From Clostridia bacterium (GTDB taxonomy: Bacteria; Bacillota; Clostridia; Oscillospirales; CAG-272), in the NCBI GenBank assembly GCA_017629395.1, contig JAGBXH010000330.1, positions 1 through 20,064 on the forward strand: 20,064 nucleotides of DNA, written 5' to 3'. Position numbers and translations under genes: made by a program. The notes beneath the pieces were generated by a model, which saw only the letters and a program-made list of their open reading frames with translations, searched no databases and was not told the DNA's origin. Positions 13,465 through 20,064 of the stretch are shown here, piece after piece; position 1 is the stretch's first letter; the number at the start of each line of letters is the position of its first letter.

Positions 13465-14331
13465 TTAATTTACGGGTCTGCAAACGAATGCAGCCGTTCC
13501 CGTTTGCGCGATTTCGTCGCGCACGCGCTGCGCTGCTTTTTCATCGGTAAAAATACCTACCACGCTGGGGCCGCTGCCGCTCATCAATGCCCCGATCGCA
13601 CCGCCTTCCAGCATGGTTTTCTTGGCAGCGGCTGCCGCCTTATGCACGGGCAACACAACGGACTCGAAAATATTATACATAGCGTCCGACATCGCGGCAA
13701 GATCTCCCTGCTCCATGGCATTGACCACGCGCGCAAGACGCGCTTCGCTCTCGTTGCCCTGCTCCTTAAAATCACCGTATTTTTCGTCCAGCGCGCCGTA
13801 CGCCCACGGGGTGCTGATTCCCTCTCCTCCGCGCGCGATGACCAGACAGCACTCCGGCATGGGGGCGCACGCTTGCATGATCTCCCCGATCCCGCGCGTG
13901 ATACGCGTACCGCCAACCATGCAAAACGGCACGTCCGCGCCAAGGCGTGCACCGAGTCTGAGTAATTCCTGCTCGTCATATTTGCCGAAATGTGCATTGA
14001 GCGCGCACAAAACAGCCGCAGCATCCGCGCTGCCGCCCGCAAGCCCCGCTTGCAGGGGGATATGCTTGTCGATATCTATCTCAATTCTGCAAGGCACAAG
14101 CCCCGCAAAGTACCGCTCGGCTGCCTTGTAAGCAAGGTTGCGCCCATCACACGGCAAGTCCGCACCGCAACGCAATACGATCTCAGCGTGCTCGTTCTCG
14201 CTGATTTGTACGCTGACCTCGTCACAAAGATCCACCGATTGCATGATGCTGACGATATCGTGATACCCGTCCGCGCGCTTTGCCGTCACGTCCAGATATA
14301 AATTGATCTTGGCGCAGGCTCTCATTTTCAT
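13465..14331 (-). CDS. ispE: 4-diphosphocytidyl-2-C-methyl-D-erythritol kinase
   Basis: A 288-residue GHMP-family kinase that phosphorylates CDP-methylerythritol in the MEP pathway of isoprenoid synthesis. Motifs: ACAKINLYLDV at 5-15 with the conserved lysine K8, DGYHDI at 21-26, the ATP loop IPLQAGLAGGSADAAA at 91-106, D133 in GADVPF, and ALMSGSGPSVVG near the C-terminus. The ATG at 14331 has GGGAG 6 nt upstream; a second ATG two codons in is less well placed. It is a single-gene unit with its own promoter and a terminator, and supplies the pathway that IspA (in the nusB operon) draws on for IPP/DMAPP. Length is normal. Confidence 0.96.
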   Translation of the reverse strand: MKMRACAKINLYLDVTAKRADGYHDIVSIMQSVDLCDEVSVQISENEHAEIVLRCGADLPCDGRNLAYKAAERYFAGLVPCRIEIDIDKHIPLQAGLAGGSADAAAVLCALNAHFGKYDEQELLRLGARLGADVPFCMVGGTRITRGIGEIMQACAPMPECCLVIARGGEGISTPWAYGALDEKYGDFKEQGNESEARLARVVNAMEQGDLAAMSDAMYNIFESVVLPVHKAAAAAKKTMLEGGAIGALMSGSGPSVVGIFTDEKAAQRVRDEIAQTGTAAFVCRPVN

Positions 14332-14363
14332 AATAATCTCCCGTTGTTTTTCTCTTTGACTTG

Positions 14364-14392
14364 ATTATACCACATCGTGTGCGCTTTGGCAA
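14364..14392 (-). promoter_or_regulatory. Predicted promoter of ispE
   Basis: On the minus strand, TTGCCA (14392-14387) and TATAAT (14369-14364) are 17 bp apart, with TGG directly before the -10 (extended -10). Predicted transcription starts about 25 nt upstream of the ribosome binding site. It is divergent from the promoter at 14457-14485; the 200-bp gap between ispE and the next gene is explained by these two promoters. Confidence 0.75.
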
Positions 14393-14456
14393 GAGGATAA
14401 AGTGTGTACGCATTATTAAAATTCACGCACGAGTGATGAAATCTTATGTCAATCCC

Positions 14457-14485
14457 TTGACGAAACCGCGTATTTGTTATATAAT
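14457..14485 (+). promoter_or_regulatory. Predicted promoter of the AI-2E/htpG operon
   Basis: TTGACG (14457-14462) and a perfect TATAAT (14480-14485) are 17 bp apart, about 47 bp before the start codon at 14532. I looked for a CIRCE inverted repeat, which would suggest HrcA control of htpG, and saw none; heat-shock control is therefore not supported by this sequence. Confidence 0.78.
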
Positions 14486-14531
14486 ATAAAGTGCGATATT
14501 TTATGCACATACTGAATTTGGGGAGACAGCT

Positions 14532-16031
14532 ATGCAAACACAAAAGCTTAAGGGACAAAAAGTTTATATGATCGCCGCCCTCGGTGTTGCCATTGTGGGC
14601 GTTTTGCTCTACGCCATTGTCAACGTAGGCGCAATCAAGGATTTTATAGGACGTGTGTGGATGATTTTCGCCCCCGTCATATACGGCTTTTGCCTGGCAT
14701 ATCTGTGTAATCCGATCATGAGGCTTTTTGATAACCACGTATTCAAAAAGGTGAAGTTCCCCGGCCTGCGCCGTGCGCTCTCACTATTTATGACCACTCT
14801 GGTAGTGCTGGCGATCATTGCCGCCTTCCTTGGCATTCTCGTGCCTGAGGTGGTGCGCAGCATTCAGCGTCTGGTTGCCAACTACGACACTTATCTTGAA
14901 GAAATTACAGCGCTTGTAAACAGCGTTATTCTGCAGATTGAAGCCTTGATCGGCAGAACTGCCGTTGAAGGCACGCAATATATCGATCCCGAGGAACTGA
15001 AGACCTCCGTAAATGAAGTGATCGGCTCTGTCTTTGACTCCTCCAAGAGCCTTTTGGAGCAGATCACGGATCTGTTTGACAAAAACTCCTCCTCAGCACT
15101 CAAATCTCTTTTGGAAAAGCTGTTCCCCTACACCAGCTCCCTGATCAATAAGGTCTATTTGCTGATCATTGAGACCTTCTTCAGCGTACTGATTGCTTAC
15201 CACCTGCTTGCTACCAAGGAAACCCGTCTGGCGCAGATCAAAAAGATGAGACGAGCCCTCTTTACCAAGGAGCAAAACAAATTTATCAATAACGTGCTGG
15301 GCATTATCAACCGCTCCTTCGGCAGCTATATTGAGGGTAAGCTGCTGGATGCTGCCATCATTTTCCTGATGTGCCTGGTTGCCTTCTGGATCTTTGATAT
15401 TTCCGAATATTTCGTGCTGATCTCGGTGCTTATCGGGCTTACCGATATCATTCCCGTGGTGGGTCCGCTGATCGGTGCGATCCCCGGCGGCTTTATCATT
15501 CTGATCACCAATCCCTCCAAGCTTCTTCTTTACATCGTTCTGGTGCTGATCATCCAGCAGCTGGAGGGCAATATCATCAGTCCTAAGATCCTGGGCGATC
15601 AAATGGGTGTCAGCGCACTTTGCGTGCTGATCTCCATTGTGGTCATGGGCACCATTTTCCGCGGTAACCCCATTGCGCTGATCATGTCCGTTCCCTTGTT
15701 TGCGGTCATGGTTGAGCTTGGCAAAATGTTCATTGAATCAAGGCTCAAGAAAAAAGGCTTCTCTACCGATACGGCTGAATATTACCGAGGAGAAGCGACA
15801 GAGGATGAAATTGATTTCGCCGTGCACTACCAGAATAAAAAGCTGGCATTCTTCTACGAGCACAGCAAGATCAAAAAGTGGGTAGACCAAAACCGCGAGA
15901 AAAAGCAGCTGCGTAAGCTGCAGAAAAAGGCGCAAGCAGAGGCTGCCCAATCACAAAATTCCGACGTGACCGATCAACCCCGGAGCACCCAGGCAGATAC
16001 GCAAGAGGACAATGCAAGCACGCAAGAATAA
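14532..16031 (+). CDS. AI-2E family (PerM/YtvI-like) membrane transporter
   Basis: A 499-residue polytopic membrane protein of the AI-2E/UPF0118 family. Hydrophobic segments lie at about 12-32, 40-60, 84-105, 208-226, 270-288, 292-315, 318-326, 330-346 and 358-395. A long soluble stretch (about 108-205) sits between the third and fourth, as usual for the family. Family motifs: SYIEGKLLDA at 265-274, IPVVGPLIGAIPGG at 307-320 and QLEGNIISPKILGD at 343-356. Members have been linked to AI-2 export, Na+/H+ antiport or permease roles, so the substrate is uncertain. The C-terminal 95 residues are charged, then rich in Q, D, T and S, and are probably cytoplasmic and disordered. GGGGAG lies 6 nt before the ATG. 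It is the first gene of the htpG operon. Confidence 0.9.
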   Translation: MQTQKLKGQKVYMIAALGVAIVGVLLYAIVNVGAIKDFIGRVWMIFAPVIYGFCLAYLCNPIMRLFDNHVFKKVKFPGLRRALSLFMTTLVVLAIIAAFLGILVPEVVRSIQRLVANYDTYLEEITALVNSVILQIEALIGRTAVEGTQYIDPEELKTSVNEVIGSVFDSSKSLLEQITDLFDKNSSSALKSLLEKLFPYTSSLINKVYLLIIETFFSVLIAYHLLATKETRLAQIKKMRRALFTKEQNKFINNVLGIINRSFGSYIEGKLLDAAIIFLMCLVAFWIFDISEYFVLISVLIGLTDIIPVVGPLIGAIPGGFIILITNPSKLLLYIVLVLIIQQLEGNIISPKILGDQMGVSALCVLISIVVMGTIFRGNPIALIMSVPLFAVMVELGKMFIESRLKKKGFSTDTAEYYRGEATEDEIDFAVHYQNKKLAFFYEHSKIKKWVDQNREKKQLRKLQKKAQAEAAQSQNSDVTDQPRSTQADTQEDNASTQE

Positions 16032-16049
16032 ACATCATCGAGGTATTAC

Positions 16050-17885
16050 ATGAATCAAGAAAGCATCAAAAGGGGTGGCATTTCGGTAGATACCGAGCAC
16101 ATCTTCCCCATCATCAAAAAATGGCTGTATTCCGAAAAGGATATTTTTCTGCGCGAGATCGTTTCCAATGCGACCGACGCCGTGACCAAATTCAAGCGTT
16201 TGCAATCGCTGGGTGAGATCCCCTCTGTGGACGACGCCTATTGCATCACGGTTGAGCTTGATAAGGATGCACGCACCATCAGCGTCTCTGATAACGGTAT
16301 CGGCATGAGCGAGCAGGAGCTGGATAAGTACATTTGTAACATCGCACTTTCGGGTGCATTCGACTTTATCCGCAAATATGAGGGTGAAGGAGCGGCAAAC
16401 GGTATTATCGGTCACTTTGGCCTGGGCTTCTACTCGGCGTTTATGGTATCCGACAGCGTAGAGATCTACACCAAGTCCTACATGGATGCACCTGCGGTGC
16501 ATTGGGTATGCGACGCAGAAGGCACTTATTCGACCGAGCTCTGCGACAAGCCCGAAAGAGGTACGACCGTCATCATGCACGTCAGCGAGGGCGAGAGCGA
16601 ATATCTGGACAAGGCAAGACTTGGCGGCATGCTGCGCAAATACTGCGCGTTTATGCCCGTTGAGATCTTTTTCAAGCAGGCTGACGACAGCACTGAGGGC
16701 GAGCAAAAGCCCGTCAATGATCCCTCGCCGCTCTGGCAAGCCAATCCCTCGGATTGCACCGACGAGCAGTATGCGGAATTTTATAACAAGGTGTTCTCCG
16801 ATTTCAAGCAGCCCTTGTTCCACATTCACATCAATGCCGATTATCCTTTGAACTTCAAGGGCATTCTCTACTTCCCCCGCATCTCGTCCGAGTACGAATC
16901 CATTGAAGGACAGGTCAAGCTGTACTACAATCAGGTATTCGTTGCCGATAACATCAAGGAGGTCATCCCCGACTATCTGCTGATGCTGCGCGGCGTGCTG
17001 GATTGCCCCGAGCTGCCGCTCAACGTATCCCGCAGCTACCTGCAAAACAATTCCTACGTGACCAAGGTTGGCGCGCACATCGTCAAAAAGGTTGCCGACA
17101 AGCTCAACTCTCTTTGCAATCTGGAAAGAGAGCAGTATGAGGGTATTTGGGACGACATTCGCATTTTCGTGGAATACGCCTCTATCCGTGACCGCAAGTT
17201 TTACGAAAGAGTCAAGGGCAGCCTGCTGCTGACGCTGACCGACGGTAAGCACGTCACCATTGACGAATATCTCGAAGCTGCCAAGGAAAAGCATCCGGGC
17301 GTGGTGTACTACACCACCGACAAGGCGCTGCAGGCACAGTACATCTCCATGTTTGCAAAGCAGGATATTTCTGTTGCGGTGCTTGAAAAAACGCTGGATA
17401 CGCAATTCGTTTCCACGCTGGAGTCTTACCGCGACGACGTCAAGTTCAAGCGCATCGACTCCGACGTAGCAGACGCTCTCAAGGGCGACGGTGAGGTGAC
17501 CGATCAGCCCGCGCTGACCGAGCTTTTCAAGCGCGTCAGCGGCAACGAGCAGTTAAACGTAAGCTATACCCCCCTTAAGGAGCAGGGCGTCCCCGCCATG
17601 CTCAGCGTCACCGAGGAATCCTCACGCATGGCAGACATGATGCGTATGTACGCCATGAGCGCGGGCACCTCCCCCATGGACTTCCCGCTTGAATATTCTC
17701 TGGTTGTCAACACCACCTCCGCGCTGTACACCAAGCTGCAAAACCTTTCAAAGCAAGATCCCGACAAGGCTGAGCTGCTGGCGCGTCAGATCTATTCCCT
17801 TTCCCTGCTCGCCCAGCGCAGGCTGAGCGCAGAGGAGCTGGAGCAGTTCCTGTCCGGCAGCTTCTCGCTCTTAGAGCTTTTGTAA
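16050..17885 (+). CDS. htpG: Chaperone HtpG (bacterial Hsp90)
   Basis: A 611-residue ATP-dependent chaperone, close to the usual 610-640. The N-terminal GHKL ATPase domain (about 1-220) shows FLREIVSNATDA at 33-44 (E36 catalytic, N40, D43), DNGIGM at 81-86 and GHFGLGFYSAFMV at 121-133 (ATP lid region). The middle domain (about 235-490) has FSDFKQPLFHIHINADYPLN (about 250-269) and LPLNVSRSYLQNN with the conserved Arg that contacts ATP phosphate. The C-terminal dimerisation domain ends with a SSRMADMMRMYAMS segment and short leucine-rich tail. GAGG is 6 nt before the ATG. The gene lies 18 bp after the AI-2E-family gene and directly abuts the next gene, so it belongs to an operon. Nothing is missing. 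Confidence 0.97.
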   Translation: MNQESIKRGGISVDTEHIFPIIKKWLYSEKDIFLREIVSNATDAVTKFKRLQSLGEIPSVDDAYCITVELDKDARTISVSDNGIGMSEQELDKYICNIALSGAFDFIRKYEGEGAANGIIGHFGLGFYSAFMVSDSVEIYTKSYMDAPAVHWVCDAEGTYSTELCDKPERGTTVIMHVSEGESEYLDKARLGGMLRKYCAFMPVEIFFKQADDSTEGEQKPVNDPSPLWQANPSDCTDEQYAEFYNKVFSDFKQPLFHIHINADYPLNFKGILYFPRISSEYESIEGQVKLYYNQVFVADNIKEVIPDYLLMLRGVLDCPELPLNVSRSYLQNNSYVTKVGAHIVKKVADKLNSLCNLEREQYEGIWDDIRIFVEYASIRDRKFYERVKGSLLLTLTDGKHVTIDEYLEAAKEKHPGVVYYTTDKALQAQYISMFAKQDISVAVLEKTLDTQFVSTLESYRDDVKFKRIDSDVADALKGDGEVTDQPALTELFKRVSGNEQLNVSYTPLKEQGVPAMLSVTEESSRMADMMRMYAMSAGTSPMDFPLEYSLVVNTTSALYTKLQNLSKQDPDKAELLARQIYSLSLLAQRRLSAEELEQFLSGSFSLLELL

Positions 17886-18806
17886 ATGAACGGGGATCTG
17901 CTTGCATATGCGCACGATCACGCGCATGCCCCCGCCGAGAACGTACAGCAAAATCTTGCCGAGCTGCAAAAGCGGCAAAGCACGCTGCACCGCGCACGCG
18001 CCTTCTGGCTCGGAGAGCTCCTTGCCGATAAGGATGCGGACATTCCGCTCTCCCTTGACGAGCTTGGCACTCTGCTGGAGCAATTGGGGGACGCCGAGCA
18101 GCCGCAGGACTGCTATGCTGCCGCCGTGCAGCACGCTGATCCCGTTGCGCTTTGCACAGAGATCGCCCGACGCTTTCCCGCCTTTTACGAGCAAGCCTTT
18201 GCAGAGCTGTTCGGTGCACATCAATCCCCCTCGCCCGAGGCGCAGGGTCGTGTGGCATACGTCGCAAACAGCTATACCGAGCAGGCGTTTTTAGAGCTGA
18301 CGGGCTTTATCAAGGAGCGCAGAGTTGCCTACTTTCACGGCTTTGAGGACGTTTGCCAAGAGGTGCGCAACGGTCTTTGCGAATACGGGATTTTACCCGT
18401 GGAGTCCACCGCAGACGGCATTATGGCAGGACTTTTGCGCCTGATCGAGCTATACGATCTGCGCATTTGCGCACTTTGCCACGTCAGCACACAGCAAGGC
18501 GGCAGCACCGCCTTTGCCTTGGTACGTGCAACGCTTCCCGTGCTGCAGCCTACGTCCGGGCATTGCATTGACGTGCTGTTCTCCCCCGCTTTACCGAGTG
18601 ACGCAGGAAGCTTGATCACAGCGGCTTCGCTTTGCTCACACAGCCTGACGCACACCTGGTCCTATACGGGTCAGGACGGGGAGCTGATCCGTATGCGATT
18701 TGCGCTCACTCCCGATACCTTTTACCCCTTCCTTTGGTATCTGCTGCTTTTTTGCGCAGATCTCACGCCCATAGGATTCTACACCGTAAAAAACACAAAT
18801 AAATAA
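17886..18806 (+). CDS. Degenerate prephenate dehydratase/ACT-like protein
   Basis: A 306-residue protein I cannot name firmly. Residues 1-118 are helical and match nothing I recognise. Residues 122-196 read like the first lobe of prephenate dehydratase: VAYVANSYTEQAF, FEDVCQEVRNGLCEYGILPV, and LYDLRI. The family ENS motif is changed to EST (173-175). The second lobe seems to be missing: only about 10 residues separate this part from STAFALV (207-213), which sits where the TRF catalytic motif would be and has lost the Arg. Residues 227-300 (IDVLFSPALPSDAGSLITAA and on) look like a diverged ACT regulatory domain. It is therefore unlikely to be an active PheA; a ligand sensor is possible. The ATG follows the htpG stop codon with no gap and no clear ribosome binding site, so translation is probably coupled to htpG. 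Confidence 0.6.
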   Translation: MNGDLLAYAHDHAHAPAENVQQNLAELQKRQSTLHRARAFWLGELLADKDADIPLSLDELGTLLEQLGDAEQPQDCYAAAVQHADPVALCTEIARRFPAFYEQAFAELFGAHQSPSPEAQGRVAYVANSYTEQAFLELTGFIKERRVAYFHGFEDVCQEVRNGLCEYGILPVESTADGIMAGLLRLIELYDLRICALCHVSTQQGGSTAFALVRATLPVLQPTSGHCIDVLFSPALPSDAGSLITAASLCSHSLTHTWSYTGQDGELIRMRFALTPDTFYPFLWYLLLFCADLTPIGFYTVKNTNK

Positions 18807-18826
18807 AATAAAGAGGAATGCATATT

Positions 18827-19081
18827 ATGAAACAAACCATCAATTACAAAACACAGGGCGTTTGCTCCCGTCAGATCAATCTCGTCGTCGAGGACGGCGT
18901 TATCACCGAGGCTGCCTTTGTAGGCGGCTGCCACGGCAACACGCAGGGCGTTGCTGCTCTGGTCATCGGCATGGAGGCTAAGGAAGCCATTCGCCGTTTG
19001 CGCGGCATCAAGTGCGGCTTTAAGCCCACCTCCTGCCCCGATCAGTTGGCACAGGCTTTGGAGCAGAATCTGCAGGACTAA
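18827..19081 (+). CDS. TSCPD-domain protein (TIGR03905 family)
   Basis: An 84-residue protein that matches the small TSCPD family of unknown function. It has GVCSRQI at 11-17, GGCHGNTQGV at 33-42, IKCG at 61-64 and TSCPDQLAQAL at 68-78. The four cysteines C13, C35, C63 and C70 could form a metal site. The same domain is found at the C-terminal end of some B12-dependent ribonucleotide reductases, where it may bind metal, but a role for the free-standing form is not known. Two ATGs are possible: the one at 18818 is only 1 nt from AGAGG, whereas that at 18827 is 10 nt away and gives MKQTINYKTQG, the usual family start. It lies 20 bp after the PheA-like gene and 33 bp before the phosphoglucomutase gene. 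Confidence 0.9.
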   Translation: MKQTINYKTQGVCSRQINLVVEDGVITEAAFVGGCHGNTQGVAALVIGMEAKEAIRRLRGIKCGFKPTSCPDQLAQALEQNLQD

Positions 19082-19114
19082 TTAAATAACATAAATATAA
19101 AGGAGAACGCGATC

Positions 19115-20064
19115 ATGGAACAGTACATGAAAAACTACCTGCGCTGGTTGGAGTGCGATAAGCTCAGCGATGCCGAGAAGGCAGAGCTTGCTGCCATTCG
19201 TGACGACGACGGCGAGATCAGACTGCGCTTTACCTCTTACCTCTCTTTCGGCACCGCGGGCTTGCGCGGCATTATGAAGACCGGCATGAACGCTATGAAC
19301 GTACACACGGTTGCTTACGCAACGCAGGGTCTTGCCAACCTCATCATTAAGGAAGGCAGAGCTGCCGACGGCGTTGCCATTGCCTACGACAGCCGCAACA
19401 ATTCCGCGCTCTTTGCAAAGACCTCCGCGCAGGTGCTTGCAGCAGCCGGCATCAAGTCCTATCTCTTTGACGATCTGCGTCCCACCCCCGAGCTTTCCTT
19501 CGCTCTGCGCGAATATGGCTGCGTAGCGGGCATTAACATTACCGCATCCCACAACCCCAAGCAGTACAACGGCTACAAGGCTTACTGGGAGGACGGCGCG
19601 CAGCTGCCCCCCGAGCACGCTGATACCGTCAGCGCATCCATGGAAGCACTTGACATTTTTGAGGACGTCAAGCTGGCTGATTTTGACAAGGCTGTTGCAG
19701 ACGGCTTGATTGTCATGCTGGGCGAGGAGACCGATGAAAAGTACCTGGCGCAGGTAGTTGCGCAGGCGGTCAATCCCGACGCGGTCAAGGCTGTTGCCAA
19801 TGATCTTGCTATCGTGTATACCCCTCTGCACGGCACGGGTCATAAGCTGGTTCCCGAGGTCATGAAGCGCATTGGCCTTGAGAACCTCTACACCGTTCCC
19901 GAGCAGATGATCATTGACGGTGACTTTCCCACCGTTCCCAAGCCCAACCCCGAATATCCGCAGGTATTTGAGCTGGGTATCGAGATCGCCAACCGCGTAG
20001 GCAGCGACCTGATCGTGGCAACCGACCCCGACGCAGACCGCGTGGGCGTCATGACCAGAACCGC
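19115..20064 (+). CDS. Phosphoglucomutase/phosphomannomutase, N-terminal part (gene runs off the window)
   Basis: Open for 316 codons to the window edge. It belongs to the alpha-D-phosphohexomutase family, in the long PgcA-like group that interconverts glucose 1-phosphate and glucose 6-phosphate. FGTAGLRG is at 45-52, the active-site phosphoserine loop TASHNP at 143-148 with S145, the YTPLHGTG segment near 233-240, and the Mg-binding loop DPDADR at 304-309. The sugar-binding and C-terminal phosphate-binding domains lie beyond the window. AAGGAGA sits 8 nt before the ATG at 19115; a second ATG four codons later is less well spaced. It is the last visible gene of the plus-strand operon. With glgB at the opposite edge it points to glycogen or envelope sugar metabolism. 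Phosphopentomutase-type specificity cannot be excluded. Confidence 0.92.
   Translation, partial: MEQYMKNYLRWLECDKLSDAEKAELAAIRDDDGEIRLRFTSYLSFGTAGLRGIMKTGMNAMNVHTVAYATQGLANLIIKEGRAADGVAIAYDSRNNSALFAKTSAQVLAAAGIKSYLFDDLRPTPELSFALREYGCVAGINITASHNPKQYNGYKAYWEDGAQLPPEHADTVSASMEALDIFEDVKLADFDKAVADGLIVMLGEETDEKYLAQVVAQAVNPDAVKAVANDLAIVYTPLHGTGHKLVPEVMKRIGLENLYTVPEQMIIDGDFPTVPKPNPEYPQVFELGIEIANRVGSDLIVATDPDADRVGVMTRT

Noticed and set aside
14400..14531. CIRCE or CtsR site before the htpG operon
   Set aside because: There is no TTAGCACTC-N9-GAGTGCTAA or CtsR heptad repeat; only an isolated GAGTG is present.
1..20064. CRISPR arrays, insertion sequences, tRNA genes, prophage or defence genes
   Set aside because: I looked for regularly spaced repeats, transposase motifs, cloverleaf patterns and nuclease, helicase or restriction genes outside housekeeping families and found none.

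Overview
The window looks like chromosome from a low-to-mid-GC Gram-positive bacterium of class Clostridia (gut Oscillospirales-like), judged from gene content only: an ArgR/AhrC-type repressor at the end of a nusB-xseAB-ispA-tlyA-nadK-argR-recN cluster, a YuiD/DUF212 protein, a DUF4358 lipoprotein, a TIGR03905 TSCPD protein, strong AGGAGG-like ribosome binding sites and TTGACA/TATAAT-type promoters. No tRNA, rRNA, CRISPR array, prophage gene or insertion sequence is visible. Almost all of the sequence is coding and most genes are housekeeping.

Layout. (1) 1-3008, minus strand: argS then yebC from a promoter at about 3050-3078, followed by the 5' part of a glycogen branching enzyme gene (glgB) whose ribosome binding site lies inside a terminator-like hairpin. 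(2) 3093-11148, minus strand: a tight ten-gene operon in the order nusB, a TsaD/M22 paralogue, xseA, xseB, ispA, yuiD-like, tlyA, nadK, argR, recN. The genes overlap or are separated by at most 25 bp, and a strong promoter lies upstream of nusB. It mixes rRNA/transcription antitermination (NusB), DNA repair (exonuclease VII, RecN), isoprenoid synthesis (IspA), rRNA methylation (TlyA), NADP supply (NadK) and arginine control (ArgR). (3) 11426-13233, plus strand: a three-gene cell-envelope cassette (four-helix membrane protein, membrane-anchored SGNH hydrolase, DUF4358 lipoprotein) ending at an intrinsic terminator. (4) 13234-13464: a non-coding convergent zone with several stem-loops. (5) 13465-14331, minus strand: ispE with its own promoter. 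(6) 14532-20064, plus strand: an apparent operon with an AI-2E-family membrane protein, htpG (Hsp90), a degenerate prephenate-dehydratase/ACT-like protein directly abutting htpG, a small TSCPD protein and the 5' part of a phosphoglucomutase gene.

No clear new multi-gene defence or mobile system is visible. The most unusual items are the glgB hairpin that combines a terminator with the ribosome binding site, the shortened PheA-like protein with altered catalytic motifs coupled to htpG, the envelope cassette, the TsaD paralogue that keeps its metal ligands, and the stack of hairpins between the DUF4358 gene and ispE. glgB and the phosphoglucomutase gene at the two window edges both belong to glucose-1-phosphate/glycogen metabolism, but they are about 19 kb apart and on opposite strands.
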